Source of the DNA: Longimicrobium sp.
Lineage (GTDB): Bacteria > Gemmatimonadota > Gemmatimonadetes > Longimicrobiales > Longimicrobiaceae
DNA length: 64,000 nucleotides
Assembly (NCBI GenBank): GCA_036377595.1
Contig: DASUYB010000057.1
Coordinates: 22,800-86,799, forward strand
Reading direction: 5' to 3'
Numbering within the stretch: position 1 is the stretch's first letter; each line of letters opens with the position of its first letter. The notes under the pieces were generated by a model. That model did no database searches. It had not been told where the DNA came from and worked only from the letters and a program-made list of their open reading frames with translations. The translations under genes were made by a program, and so were the position numbers. Positions 51,216-59,310 of this stretch are shown piece after piece.

Positions 51216-53834
51216 TCAGAACTCCCAGCTCACTCCGAAGCTGGGGACGAACGGGAACATCTCGTCGTAGCCCTGGCCGAGCCGGACCTGTCCGTCGCGT
51301 ACCTCCGCGAAGGGGTCGATGGCCCGGGCGTTCGCGCGGTTGTACAGGTTGAAGAGGTCGAGATAGGCCTGGACGCGCCCGCCCCGGCGCGCCCATTCGC
51401 GGCTGATGCGCGCATCCAGGCGGTGGTAGGCCGGAAGGCGGATGGAGTTCAGCGCGCCCCAGCTGCGGGTGACGACGACCTCTCCGGTCGGCAGGGTGGC
51501 GGCGGACTGCTGGAGCGGCGAGGCCGGCCAGCCGGTGTGGTACTGCCACGCCATGCTCAGCCGCCACCCCGGCCGCGGCCGCCACGCAAGGTCCAGCGCC
51601 AGCGCGTGCCGCTGGTCCAGCGCCCGCGGTACCCAGCGGCCCGACGAGTCCTGGTCCTCGGCGCGCGAGAGGGTGTAGCTCGCCGACCAGGCCAGGCGCC
51701 GCCCCGACTCGCGACGCGCCTGCACCTCCACCCCCTCCGCCCGCCCGCGCACCGGCGCGAAGCGCACGCGGTCGTCGAGGGCTTCGGGGAAGACGTCGGT
51801 GATGGGGTTCCCCACGTTCAGCCAGCGCGGGCGGACGTGGCTCAGCAGGCGCTGGTAGGCCTCTACACGCACCGTCACCGCGTTTCCGGCCGCGCGCTCG
51901 ATGCCCACCACCCGGTGCTCCGCCCACTCCGCGGGAAAGAACGTCTCCACCCCGTCCTGCACCTGCAGCTGGTGAAGCCCCTGCGCCTGCGCGTAGCGTC
52001 CCCACGCGGCGCGCAGCCGCGTGTTCGCGTCGAGCTGCAGGGCGGCGCTGACGCGCGGCGCGGCGTGGCGTTCGTCGGTGGCCGGGTCCAGGTCGTAGCG
52101 CACCCCGCCTTCCACCGTGAGCGGCGGCGCCGGGCGAAGACGGAGCGCCGCGTATCCCCCGAGCGCCGTGCCGGCGGGAGAGGCGTCGACGGCCGTGGTG
52201 TCCAATCCCCCATCGGTCCGCTGCGCGCGGAAGTAGTCGTAGTCCGCCGCGTCGCGCCGGGCCTCGGCGCCCCATTTCAGCAGCGCGGAAGCGGAGAGAT
52301 CGAACGTGGCGTCGTGCCGGATCCCCCAGGTGCGCAGCGTGCGCCGGTCGTCGACCCGGAGGTCGGGCTCGCTCGCGGTGCCGTCGCCGGTCTCGCCCGC
52401 GCGCGTCCAGTCGAGCCCGGCCGCGGAGACGACGGTGCGGGCGGAAAGGCGCTCGCCCCGTACGGTCCACGTGAGCCAGCCGTAGCTGCTGCCGTACCGG
52501 CTGCGCAGGGCGGGGTCGCCCGGCTCGTCGCGGAAGCGGAGGCGGTCGCGGGCCAGCAGCGCGTGCGCGGCGAGCGTGTGGCCGGGCGCGAGGTCGTACT
52601 CGACCTTGGCCAGCGCGTCGTAGTAGACGGGGGAGATCTCGCCCTTGTCGCTGCTCCGCGCGTGTGACAGGTCGAGCGCCAGGTCCAGGAAGCCGCGCCG
52701 CGCGGAGCCCACCCATCGCCCCCGCCCCCCCGCCCAGCTCCCCGCCGACATCGCCCGCAGGTTGGTGAGCGACACCCCCAGCGTGGTGCGCGCCGGCCCC
52801 GGTACGGGCGACACCGTGCGCATGTCGAACACGCCGGTGAGCCGGTCGCCGTACTCGGCGCCGAACCCGCCGGTGATCAGGTCGATGCCGCGGACCGCCG
52901 AGACGTCGACGATGGAGAGGGCGCCGTCGAAGTCCTTGACGTGGAAGGGTTCCAGGAGCTGCACGCCGTCCAGCATCACGAACAGCTCGTCGTTGCCGCC
53001 CCCGCGCACCCGGAAGGCGGCGGAGAGGTCGGTCGCGGCCACGCCGGGGATGCGGCTCACCGCGCGGAACACGTCTTCGCCGATCTGCGGACGCGTCTCC
53101 AGGTCCTCGCGCGTGAGGGTGCGCGGCGCGTCGGCCCGGTGGTCCATCACCCCGAAGTAGCTGGGCGTCACCACCACCTGTGCCAGCGGGATCATCCCCG
53201 TCCTGAGCGTCACCTCCACGCGGCCGGCGGCGCCGGGCGCCACCTCGACCTCGGCGCGCGCCGGCTGGTAGCCGAGCCGGCGCACCTCCAGCGCGTACCG
53301 CCCGGGCGCCAGGCCGCCCAGCGCGAACCGGCCGTCCTCCGCGGTCACGGTGGACCGCGCCGCGGCCGACACCCGGGCCCCGGCCACGGCCTCGCCTGCG
53401 TCGCCGCGGACGATCCCGGCCACGCTCCCCGTTTGTGATACCCGCGGCTCGGCGCGGAGCACGGCCTGTCCGCGCGGCGAGACCAGGAGCCGCAGCCCGG
53501 AGCCGCGCAGGACCGCGAGCAGCGCGTCCGCCGCGCGCAGCCCGGCGACCCGGCTGGTGACCGGCCGGTCCAGGCCGGGAAGGTCGGGGTCGAACACCAC
53601 GCCCACCGACGCCTCCGCCAGGATGTGGCGGACGGCGTCGCCCACCGTGCCGCCCCGCACCTCGCCGCGGACGACGCGCGCCAGCCCGGCGACGCCGTTG
53701 CCGCTCGCATCGAGCGGCGCCCATGCGGCGCCGGCGGGCGAGGGGGCGGAACTGGACTGCGGGCGGGCGGGAAGCGGGCTCACGGCGAGGAGGAGCGCTG
53801 CCGCGAGAATCCGGGCGGAGTGGTGGGTGGTCAT
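51216..53834 (-). CDS. TonB-dependent receptor with N-terminal STN signalling domain
   Basis: This is an 872-residue outer-membrane receptor. It has a signal peptide (ARILAAALLLAVSPLPARPQ) and an STN domain of FecA-type transducers (about residues 45-120, VGDAVRHILAEASVGVVFD). A carboxypeptidase-regulatory-like domain follows (about 125-200, GSVAGIVRGDAGEAVAGARV). The plug (about 215-340, RGGGNDELFVMLDGVQLLEP) and a 22-strand-type barrel end in an aromatic C-terminus (VPSFGVSWEF). The STN domain would pass a ligand signal to the FecR-like protein encoded upstream, whose gene overlaps by 4 nt. The imported or sensed ligand (siderophore, peptide or other) cannot be told. It is the last gene of a sigma/anti-sigma/receptor trio. 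Confidence 0.92.
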   Translation of the reverse strand: MTTHHSARILAAALLLAVSPLPARPQSSSAPSPAGAAWAPLDASGNGVAGLARVVRGEVRGGTVGDAVRHILAEASVGVVFDPDLPGLDRPVTSRVAGLRAADALLAVLRGSGLRLLVSPRGQAVLRAEPRVSQTGSVAGIVRGDAGEAVAGARVSAAARSTVTAEDGRFALGGLAPGRYALEVRRLGYQPARAEVEVAPGAAGRVEVTLRTGMIPLAQVVVTPSYFGVMDHRADAPRTLTREDLETRPQIGEDVFRAVSRIPGVAATDLSAAFRVRGGGNDELFVMLDGVQLLEPFHVKDFDGALSIVDVSAVRGIDLITGGFGAEYGDRLTGVFDMRTVSPVPGPARTTLGVSLTNLRAMSAGSWAGGRGRWVGSARRGFLDLALDLSHARSSDKGEISPVYYDALAKVEYDLAPGHTLAAHALLARDRLRFRDEPGDPALRSRYGSSYGWLTWTVRGERLSARTVVSAAGLDWTRAGETGDGTASEPDLRVDDRRTLRTWGIRHDATFDLSASALLKWGAEARRDAADYDYFRAQRTDGGLDTTAVDASPAGTALGGYAALRLRPAPPLTVEGGVRYDLDPATDERHAAPRVSAALQLDANTRLRAAWGRYAQAQGLHQLQVQDGVETFFPAEWAEHRVVGIERAAGNAVTVRVEAYQRLLSHVRPRWLNVGNPITDVFPEALDDRVRFAPVRGRAEGVEVQARRESGRRLAWSASYTLSRAEDQDSSGRWVPRALDQRHALALDLAWRPRPGWRLSMAWQYHTGWPASPLQQSAATLPTGEVVVTRSWGALNSIRLPAYHRLDARISREWARRGGRVQAYLDLFNLYNRANARAIDPFAEVRDGQVRLGQGYDEMFPFVPSFGVSWEF

Positions 53835-54838
53835 GGCCGTGTGCGGGAGGAAGGGGAGATGAGGATGGTGCCTCCCGTGCGGCTCCAGCGGGCGCCGAGG
53901 GAGAGAGTGACCGCGTCGAGCACCTCGTCGAGGGGTGCGCGCGGGAGGGTGAGGGTGAGGTGCCGCCGCGCCAAGGCGGGGTCCGCCACGCGCACCTGCA
54001 CGCCGTACCAGCGTTCCAGCTCCCGCGCGACCTCGGCGAGCTCCGCGCGGTCGAACTCCAGGCGTCCTTCCCGCCACCCCGCGTAGCGCGCGGGATCGAC
54101 GCCCCGCTGCCGGGCAGCCGGCCTGCCGGGTGCCGCGAGGCCCAGGTCGCCGCGAACCAGGACGACGCCGGTGTCCGCGCCGGCCGCCGCGGAGCGCAGC
54201 CGCACCCGTCCGCTCTCCACCACCACGCGCACGGGCTCGCCACGGTAGCCGCGGACGTCGAACCGGGTGCCGAGCACGCGGGTGAGCGCGCCGCCGGAGC
54301 GCACGGTGAAGGGCCGCCTGGCGTCGTGCGCCACCTCGAAGAACGCCTCGCCGTCGAGCACCACCTCGCGCGCGCTGCCCCGGAAGCGGCGCGGATGCTC
54401 CAGCCGGCTGGCCGCGCCGAGGGTGATGCGCGTGCCGTCATCCAGCCGCAGCGAGCGCGTGGCGCCCGCCGCGGTCGCGACGGCGACCATCGGCTCCGGG
54501 GACGGCGCGGCCAGCCGCCAGATCCCGGCGCCGCCGGCCAGCACCGCCGCGACGGCCGCGGCGCGGAGCAGGGGAGCGCGGCGGCGCCCCGCCCACACCG
54601 GCGCGGGCCGGCCGGTCGCCATCGGCCCGGCCGCGGCGATGCGGGCGGAGAGGCTCTCCCACGCCTGGTCGGTGCGGCCGTCGCTGGCGGCGTCCGCGCC
54701 GGGGCCGCGGAGCGCGCGGAGCATCGCCAGGTGCTCCGGTGCCGCGGCCAGCCAGCGCTCCACGCGCGCGGCGGCCTCGGGCGAGGCCTCGCCGGCGAGG
54801 TAGCGGTCCAGCAGCGTCCAGTCGATGGGCTCGTTCAC
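53831..54838 (-). CDS. FecR-family anti-sigma/sigma-regulator
   Basis: This is a 335-residue inner-membrane protein. The N-terminal cytoplasmic domain (about 1-85) carries a DUF4880-like DWTLLDRYLAGEASPEAAAR that would bind the ECF sigma factor. A single transmembrane helix comes next (AAAVAAVLAGGAGIWRLAA). The periplasmic FecR domain follows (about 130-240, DGTRITLGAASRLEHPRRF, GEAFFEVAHDARRPFTVRS, LGTRFDVRGY). The C-terminal DUF4974-like/STN-like end is EVARELERWYGVQVRVAD. The start is GTG. It relays occupancy of the TonB receptor to the sigma factor. It overlaps the receptor gene by 4 nt. Confidence 0.92.
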   Translation of the reverse strand: MNEPIDWTLLDRYLAGEASPEAAARVERWLAAAPEHLAMLRALRGPGADAASDGRTDQAWESLSARIAAAGPMATGRPAPVWAGRRRAPLLRAAAVAAVLAGGAGIWRLAAPSPEPMVAVATAAGATRSLRLDDGTRITLGAASRLEHPRRFRGSAREVVLDGEAFFEVAHDARRPFTVRSGGALTRVLGTRFDVRGYRGEPVRVVVESGRVRLRSAAAGADTGVVLVRGDLGLAAPGRPAARQRGVDPARYAGWREGRLEFDRAELAEVARELERWYGVQVRVADPALARRHLTLTLPRAPLDEVLDAVTLSLGARWSRTGGTILISPSSRTRP

Positions 54839-54883
54839 GGCGGCATCCCCGGTGGGCGTTCAGGAGGTGAGACAATCGAAACG

Positions 54884-54918
54884 AAAAAACCCCCACACCG
54901 GGAGGACGGATGGGGGTG
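54884..54918 (-). terminator. Intrinsic terminator/attenuator between sigma and fecR genes
   Basis: On the - strand CACCCCCA and TGTGGGGG form a stem, followed by a TTTTTTCG run. It lies 115 nt after the sigma stop and 46 nt before fecR, so it may attenuate read-through and uncouple sigma from receptor expression. Confidence 0.65.
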
Positions 54919-55032
54919 CGCGGGTTCGTCTCGGGGGTCGACGATCACCTCCGCCGAGAGACGCGAGACTGGATGAACCCGACGACGTTCAGCGCGTCTG
55001 GAGCGACGACGTTCGGAATCCGCTCCCCGGTC

Positions 55033-55602
55033 TCAGTCGTCGAAGTCGCCGAGGGTGGCGCGAAGGGCCTTCAGCGCGCGGCCGAGCTGGTTCTCGACGC
55101 CCTTGACGGAGATGCCCATCACCTCGGCGATCTCACCGTGGCGCAGCCCGTGGCGCCAGCGCAGCTCCACCACCATTCGCGCCCGCTCCGGCAAACGTGA
55201 CACGGCCCGTGCGACCGCCGCCGCGGCCTCCGATTCGGCCGCGGCGCGATCGGGTGCCGGGGATGGATCGGAGGGGTCGCCCTCTCGCCGCAGCCGGGCG
55301 AGCCACCCGCGTTCCCGGCTCACGCGCTTCAGGTGATTGAGGGCGCGGTTGCGGACCGCGCCGAAGAGGTATGCGCGCAGGGTGGCGCGCAGCTCCCAGG
55401 CGGCGCGGCCGCGCCAGAGCTCGAAGAACACGTCCTGCACCAGCTCTTCGGCGACCGCCGCGTCGCGCACGTACCCCTCGGCGAAGCGGCAGAGCCCGGC
55501 GTGGTGCTCGCGGAAGAGCGCCTCGAACGCGCCGGCGTCGCCGCGTCGAATGCGCTGGGCCAGCTCGCGGTCCTCCCGCGGCGGCGGAAGTCGCTCGGTC
55601 AC
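55033..55602 (-). CDS. ECF-type RNA polymerase sigma factor
   Basis: This is a protein of about 189 residues. The sigma-70 region 2 is GDAGAFEALFREHHAGLCRF… EELVQDVFFELWRGRAAW (about 20-85). Region 4 is SRLPERARMVVELRWRHGLR, HGEIAEVMGISVKGVENQLG. Length and domains are those of the FecI/RpoE-like class that works with FecR proteins. The start is uncertain: GTG 55602 (VTERLPPPRED) is the most sensible and no strong ribosome-binding site is visible; the frame is open to a TTG at 55662. It should direct RNA polymerase to the fecR/receptor promoter when the receptor is occupied. Confidence 0.9.
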   Translation of the reverse strand: MTERLPPPREDRELAQRIRRGDAGAFEALFREHHAGLCRFAEGYVRDAAVAEELVQDVFFELWRGRAAWELRATLRAYLFGAVRNRALNHLKRVSRERGWLARLRREGDPSDPSPAPDRAAAESEAAAAVARAVSRLPERARMVVELRWRHGLRHGEIAEVMGISVKGVENQLGRALKALRATLGDFDD

Positions 55603-55776
55603 GGACGTGTCACGTGCGGTGGGAACGGCATGGCAGAATGTATATTCGCCATGCTGTCCCAAATGCTACCCAATGGATCGCTGGATCACGAGCAGACCGT
55701 CGGAGAGAGCGCGGAACTCCCTGGAAGAGGGGAGACGATCGCCGTTTGGCCGAGCGCACCCAAAACCAACGAAAAC

Positions 55777-55806
55777 GGCCCCGCCGCTCGACTGAGCGAC
55801 GGGGCC
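55777..55806 (-). terminator. tRNA-operon-type terminator, displaced copy 4 (without clear tRNA part)
   Basis: GGCCCCGCCGCTCGACTGAG followed by CGACGGGGCC is almost identical to the terminator at 56962-56991, including the flanking CAACGAAAAC. The following 55807-55870 region keeps only a faint GGCGGAGGAGG similarity to the tRNA 3' end. The rest of the 55603-55983 gap has no gene. Confidence 0.7.
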
Positions 55807-55983
55807 ATAAATCGCATTGTGGACCGAGAGCAGTCGTAGCGAGTGGGAAGGCGGAGGAGGAGAAACATCGAAGCAGGTTTTGACCTGAGGCCCATGGGAA
55901 GCTTCCTCGCTTTGGCAACCAACTGCCGTATCTTTCCGTGTACCACACGCATGACTTCCATCACCCCGTGAGGAGCCGCAGGG

Positions 55984-56880
55984 ATGCCGAGCGTTTTTCT
56001 CAGCCACACGAGAGTCGATAAGCCCTTCGTCGAAAAGCTTGCGGATCATCTGAAGAAGCTTGGCGTGAACGTGTGGTTCGACAAATGGGAGATCAGAGTC
56101 GGGGAGTCCATCACATGGAAGATCAACGACGGGATCCGCGAAAACGAGTTCCTGGCCATAGTCCTTTCACCGGATGCACTTCGGTCGGAGTGGGTGAAGA
56201 CGGAGCTCAGCGCCGCCTGGATCAGGCAGATGAATACCCGGAGAGTGGGCGTGCTGCCCATTCTCCTCAGAGATTGCGAGATCCCTCTGCTTCTCGCCGA
56301 CCGGAGATACGCCGACTTCAGAACCGACTTCGATGAGGGTATCTCCCAGCTCGCGGGGGCGCTGGGCATTCGCGAAAGCCGGCTCATGTCCGAGGAGAAC
56401 TGGCGACGATTCGCAGTCAAAAGAGCCCCCGGCTGGCAGAAGTTCCGTCAGGCCGAGTTCGAACGGTTGGTGACGGTGTTGGTCGACAGGGCCGTGGAGT
56501 ACAACTGGTCGACGTGGGTTGGCGGGCGGGCGAATCCCTTCTCCATTACGCTTTCCGGCTTCGTCGGCCAGGGGCGGAGCGCTTCCGTGTCGCTGAAGCT
56601 CAGCGGGAAGACGCTTGCATACATGGCCACCCTCCAGGACGAGTACAACCCGAACCACCTGAGGGCCGGTGACTTCGACCTGTACGTCGGGAACACGACG
56701 AACGAGTGCGAGGAATTCGTGTGGCGACATATGGAGGACTTCCGGCGGGCCCACGGTGATCCCACAGGCAAGCCGCATCACTTCGTAGAGAGGTTCACGT
56801 CTCACATCGACGCAGCATCCTTTGCGCATCAGATGCTGAGCGAGCTTTCTTGGTACAAGGGAGAAAAACGCCTCAGATAA
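55984..56880 (+). CDS. TIR-domain protein
   Basis: This is a 298-residue soluble protein. Residues 1-130 form a TIR domain: SVFLSHTRVDKPFVEKLADH (box-1-like), NVWFDKWEIRVGESI, EFLAIVLSPDALRSEWVKTE and GVLPILLRDCEIPLLL. The putative NADase glutamate is Glu74 (SEWVKTEL). The C-terminal about 160 residues (WQKFRQAEFERLVTVLVDRA… WRHMEDFRRAHGDP) match no family I know and may be the sensor or oligomerisation part. Bacterial TIR proteins often act in anti-phage defence by depleting NAD or making signalling nucleotides. The gene has visibly lower GC and a different codon choice from its neighbours. It sits between two copies of the tRNA-operon terminator beside tRNA-Ser, which suggests acquisition by insertion. 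Confidence 0.85.
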   Translation: MPSVFLSHTRVDKPFVEKLADHLKKLGVNVWFDKWEIRVGESITWKINDGIRENEFLAIVLSPDALRSEWVKTELSAAWIRQMNTRRVGVLPILLRDCEIPLLLADRRYADFRTDFDEGISQLAGALGIRESRLMSEENWRRFAVKRAPGWQKFRQAEFERLVTVLVDRAVEYNWSTWVGGRANPFSITLSGFVGQGRSASVSLKLSGKTLAYMATLQDEYNPNHLRAGDFDLYVGNTTNECEEFVWRHMEDFRRAHGDPTGKPHHFVERFTSHIDAASFAHQMLSELSWYKGEKRLR

Positions 56881-56961
56881 GCGATCTTGTTGGCGGGTCT
56901 TTCCAGCCGGAGTGCTGCGAGTTGCGAAGATGGAGTCGGGCGTGTAACCCACAACGAAAAC

Positions 56962-56991
56962 GGCCCCGCCGCTCGACTGAGCGACGGGGCC
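56962..56991 (-). terminator. Terminator of the tRNA operon
   Basis: GGCCCCGCCGCTCGACTGAG and CGACGGGGCC form a 13-bp stem (one mismatch). On the - strand it is followed by GTTTTCGTTG. It lies just behind tRNA-Ser(CGA). Confidence 0.8.
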
Positions 56992-57013
56992 GTAACTCGT
57001 TGCACTGCAACAG

Positions 57014-57096
57014 CGGAGGCGGAGGGACTCGAACCCCCAAGGGCTTGCGCCCGCCGCATTTCGAGTGCGGTGCCTTACCAGTTAGACTACGCCTCC
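57014..57096 (-). tRNA. tRNA-Ser(CGA)
   Basis: Acceptor stem GGAGGCG/CGCCUCC, anticodon loop CUCGAAA, long variable arm CGGGCGCAAGCCC, discriminator G. It is the last gene of the array. Its 3' half is copied at 45.2, 45.9 and 51.1 kb. Confidence 0.95.
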
Positions 57097-57109
57097 AAAC
57101 CGACTCCAG

Positions 57110-57183
57110 TCGGGACGGCCGGATTTGAACCGGCGACCCCTCGCTCCCGAAGCGAGTGCTCTACCGGGCTGAGCCACGTCCCG
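57110..57183 (-). tRNA. tRNA-Pro(CGG)
   Basis: Acceptor CGGGACG/CGUCCCG, anticodon loop UUCGGGA between CUCGC and GCGAG, T-loop GGUUCAAAUCC. Confidence 0.95.
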
Positions 57184-57227
57184 AAAAACCTGCGCCCGGA
57201 CTACCCGTCTGTTCCTGCACCGGCGAG

Positions 57228-57313
57228 CGGACCGGGTGGGATTCGAACCCACGAGGGCTGTTAACCCCACACGATTTCCAATCGTGCTCCTTAAGCCGCT
57301 CGGACACCGGTCC
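57228..57313 (-). tRNA. tRNA-Ser(GGA)
   Basis: Anticodon loop UUGGAAA between CACGA and UCGUG, long variable arm, discriminator G. Confidence 0.95.
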
Positions 57314-57322
57314 CAGCTGGAG

Positions 57323-57409
57323 CGGAGAGGGCGGGATTCGAACCCGCGTCTGCCTTTTGGGCAGGACGGTTTAGCAAACCGTTGGTTTTAGCCACTCACC
57401 CACCTCTCC
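57323..57409 (-). tRNA. tRNA-Ser(GCU)
   Basis: Anticodon loop UUGCUAA between CGGU and ACCG, long variable arm CUGCCCAAAAGGCAG, discriminator G. Confidence 0.95.
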
Positions 57410-57425
57410 AAACCGAGCCTGCAAG

Positions 57426-57498
57426 TTGCCCCCCCAGGGCTCGAACCTGGACTTTCCTGATCCAGAGTCAGGCGTGTTGCCAATTACACCAGGGGGCA
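57426..57498 (-). tRNA. tRNA-Gln(CUG)
   Basis: Acceptor UGCCCCC, anticodon loop CUCUGGA between CCUGA and UCAGG. Confidence 0.93.
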
Positions 57499-57520
57499 AT
57501 CAACCGAAGTTTTCAATCAG

Positions 57521-57593
57521 AGCGGGAGACGGGGCTCGAACCCGCGACCCTCAGCTTGGGAAGCTGATGCTCTGCCAACTGAGCTACTCCCGC
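57521..57593 (-). tRNA. tRNA-Gly(CCC)
   Basis: Acceptor GCGGGAG, anticodon loop UUCCCAA between CAGC and GCUG. Confidence 0.95.
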
Positions 57594-57641
57594 GCTCTTT
57601 CCGTGCGGCGAAATCTAACCGTACCGCCGCCGCTTGACCAG

Positions 57642-57713
57642 AGCCACCGGTCGGATTTGAACCGACGACCGCTCGATTACGAATCGAGTGCTCTACCCCT
57701 GAGCTACGGTGGC
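57642..57713 (-). tRNA. tRNA-Thr(CGU)
   Basis: Acceptor GCCACCG, anticodon loop UUCGUAA between CUCGA and UCGAG. Confidence 0.95.
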
Positions 57714-57729
57714 GCGGTGTGGGTTCCAG

Positions 57730-57802
57730 TGGAGCCGACCGGGATCGAACCGGTGACCTCTGCAGTGCGATTGCAGCGCTCTCCCAGCTGAGCTACGGCC
57801 CC
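57730..57802 (-). tRNA. tRNA-Ala(CGC)
   Basis: Acceptor GGGGCCG with G3 pairing context of Ala, anticodon loop AUCGCAC between CUGCA and UGCAG. Confidence 0.95.
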
Positions 57803-57818
57803 AAATGCTTCGCGCGAG

Positions 57819-57892
57819 TGGGCGGTACAAGACTCGAACTTGTGACCTCCACGATGTCAACGTGGCGCTCTAACCAACTGAGCTAACCGCCC
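57819..57892 (-). tRNA. tRNA-Val(GAC)
   Basis: Acceptor GGGCGGU, anticodon loop UUGACAU between CCACG and CGUGG. Confidence 0.95.
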
Positions 57893-57898
57893 GGGCAG

Positions 57899-57982
57899 TG
57901 GTGGGGGTAGGATTCGAACCTACGTAGGGCTGTGCCCGGCAGATTTACAGTCTGCTGCCATTAGCCACTCGGCCACCCCACC
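57899..57982 (-). tRNA. tRNA-Tyr(GUA)
   Basis: Anticodon loop CUGUAAA between GCAGA and UCUGC, long variable arm, discriminator A. Confidence 0.95.
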
Positions 57983-58008
57983 GAACTTCCACGTACCGTC
58001 CCTGCGAG

Positions 58009-58081
<73 letters not shown>

Positions 58082-58130
58082 AGATACCGACCCGTGTTTT
58101 CAAACCGACCGGCGCCGCTGGCGCCTGGAG

Positions 58131-58204
58131 CGGGGCCGACGGGACTCGAACCCGCGACCTCCGGAGTGACAGTCCGGCACTCTAACCGACTGAGCTACGG
58201 CCCC
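58131..58204 (-). tRNA. tRNA-Asp(GUC)
   Basis: Acceptor GGGGCCG, anticodon loop CUGUCAC between CCGGA and UCCGG, discriminator G. Confidence 0.95.
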
Positions 58205-58245
58205 TTGTACCACCTCGCGGAAGACGCATCTTCCGGTCCTGCAAG

Positions 58246-58318
58246 AGCGGGCAACCGGGCTCGAACCGGCGACCTCAACCTTGGCAAGGTTGCGCTCTAC
58301 CAACTGAGCTATGCCCGC
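58246..58318 (-). tRNA. tRNA-Gly(GCC)
   Basis: Acceptor GCGGGCA, anticodon loop UUGCCAA between CAACC and GGUUG. Confidence 0.95.
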
Positions 58319-58349
58319 AATTCCCGCCCGGGGACGGATCCCCGTTCCA

Positions 58350-58423
58350 GCGCTCCCACGGGGAATCGAACCCCGCTCTCCACCTTGAAAGAGTGGCGTC
58401 CTGACCGATAGACGATGGGAGCG
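58350..58423 (-). tRNA. tRNA-Glu(UUC)
   Basis: Acceptor CGCUCCC, anticodon loop CUUUCAA between CCACU and GGUGG (one G-U pair). Confidence 0.92.
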
Positions 58424-58437
58424 ACTCTTTCACCTCA

Positions 58438-58510
<73 letters not shown>

Positions 58511-58540
58511 ACCCGTTGCCGGGCCGGTCCCGTTTTCAAG

Positions 58541-58613
58541 TACCGCCAGGGGGATTCGAACCCCCGTTACCGCCGTGAGAGGGCGGCGTCCTGGGCCTCT
58601 AGACGATGGCGGC
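58541..58613 (-). tRNA. tRNA-Glu(CUC)
   Basis: Acceptor GCCGCCA/UGGCGGU (G-U first pair), anticodon loop CUCUCAC between CCGCC and GGCGG. Confidence 0.93.
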
Positions 58614-58636
58614 GTCGAAGCACCGTTCTTCAGCAG

Positions 58637-58709
58637 CAGGGCAGGAGGGACTCGAACCCCCAACCGCCGGTTTTGGAGACCGGTGCTCTACCAATTGAGC
58701 TACTGCCCT
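58637..58709 (-). tRNA. tRNA-Trp(CCA)
   Basis: Acceptor AGGGCAG, anticodon loop CUCCAAA between CCGGU and ACCGG, discriminator G. Confidence 0.95.
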
Positions 58710-58725
58710 ACGGTCCAGCTCAAGG

Positions 58726-58798
58726 TGGCCAGGGAGGGAATCGAACCCCCGACACCACGATTTTCAGTCGTGTGCTCTACCAACTGAGCTACCTGGCC
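58726..58798 (-). tRNA. tRNA-Phe(GAA)
   Basis: Acceptor GGCCAGG, anticodon loop CUGAAAA between CACGA and UCGUG, discriminator A. Confidence 0.95.
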
Positions 58799-58848
58799 CT
58801 GCGCCCCCAACAAAAAGCCGCCCGGCTGCGGCGGCGGGGGTTGGGCAA

Positions 58849-58922
<74 letters not shown>

Positions 58923-58984
58923 TCAAGGACAGTGAAGATAACGGCCGAGGGCCGTTCCGTCAACCCCCGCCGGGCGTTTCGCCC

Positions 58985-59018
58985 GGCCCGCCGGACGCTG
59001 TCGTCCGTCCGGCGGGCC
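58985..59018 (-). promoter_or_regulatory. Long hairpin in the tRNA-operon leader
   Basis: GGCCCGCCGGACG pairs perfectly with CGTCCGGCGGGCC across 8 nt. It overlaps the predicted transcription start of the tRNA operon, so it may be a protein site or a leader structure. A smaller hairpin (CCGGGCGTTTCGCCCGG) lies next to it on the gene side. Confidence 0.5.
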
Positions 59019-59021
59019 ACG

Positions 59022-59050
59022 ATTATATACGACCCCACCGCGTTTGTGAA
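59022..59050 (-). promoter_or_regulatory. Promoter of the tRNA array
   Basis: On the - strand TTCACA (59050-59045), a 17-nt spacer and a perfect TATAAT (59027-59022). It is positioned about 100 bp before tRNA-fMet. Confidence 0.75.
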
Positions 59051-59310
59051 GCCCTTGACAGAATCGGATTTTTTGCTGCCGAAACAGACTTTCGACAGCC
59101 TCGACGGAATCCGCCCAAGTGGCCGCTTTACATCCGTTTAGAAGAAATCCTCGACGGACACGATCCGGATCCAGTCTGCTCGAAATCTCCAGACGTGGGA
59201 CGAAGGAGATCGGATGGAGTGCGCATCCGCTTGCTGTCGCCGCGCACCGCCACTATCGTCTGTTTCCATCTCCCTTCCCGACCGAGTCTTCCTTCAACTG
59301 CAAGCGACGC

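Noticed and set aside
50903..51352. 150-codon ORF on the + strand across the TATC repeat and the tRNA fragment.
   Set aside because: It spans a terminator and a tRNA remnant and has no recognisable domain; the composition is that of random frames.
45144..57096. A phage or integrative element with its own integrase at tRNA-Ser.
   Set aside because: No integrase, excisionase, phage structural or conjugation gene was found between the tRNA fragments.
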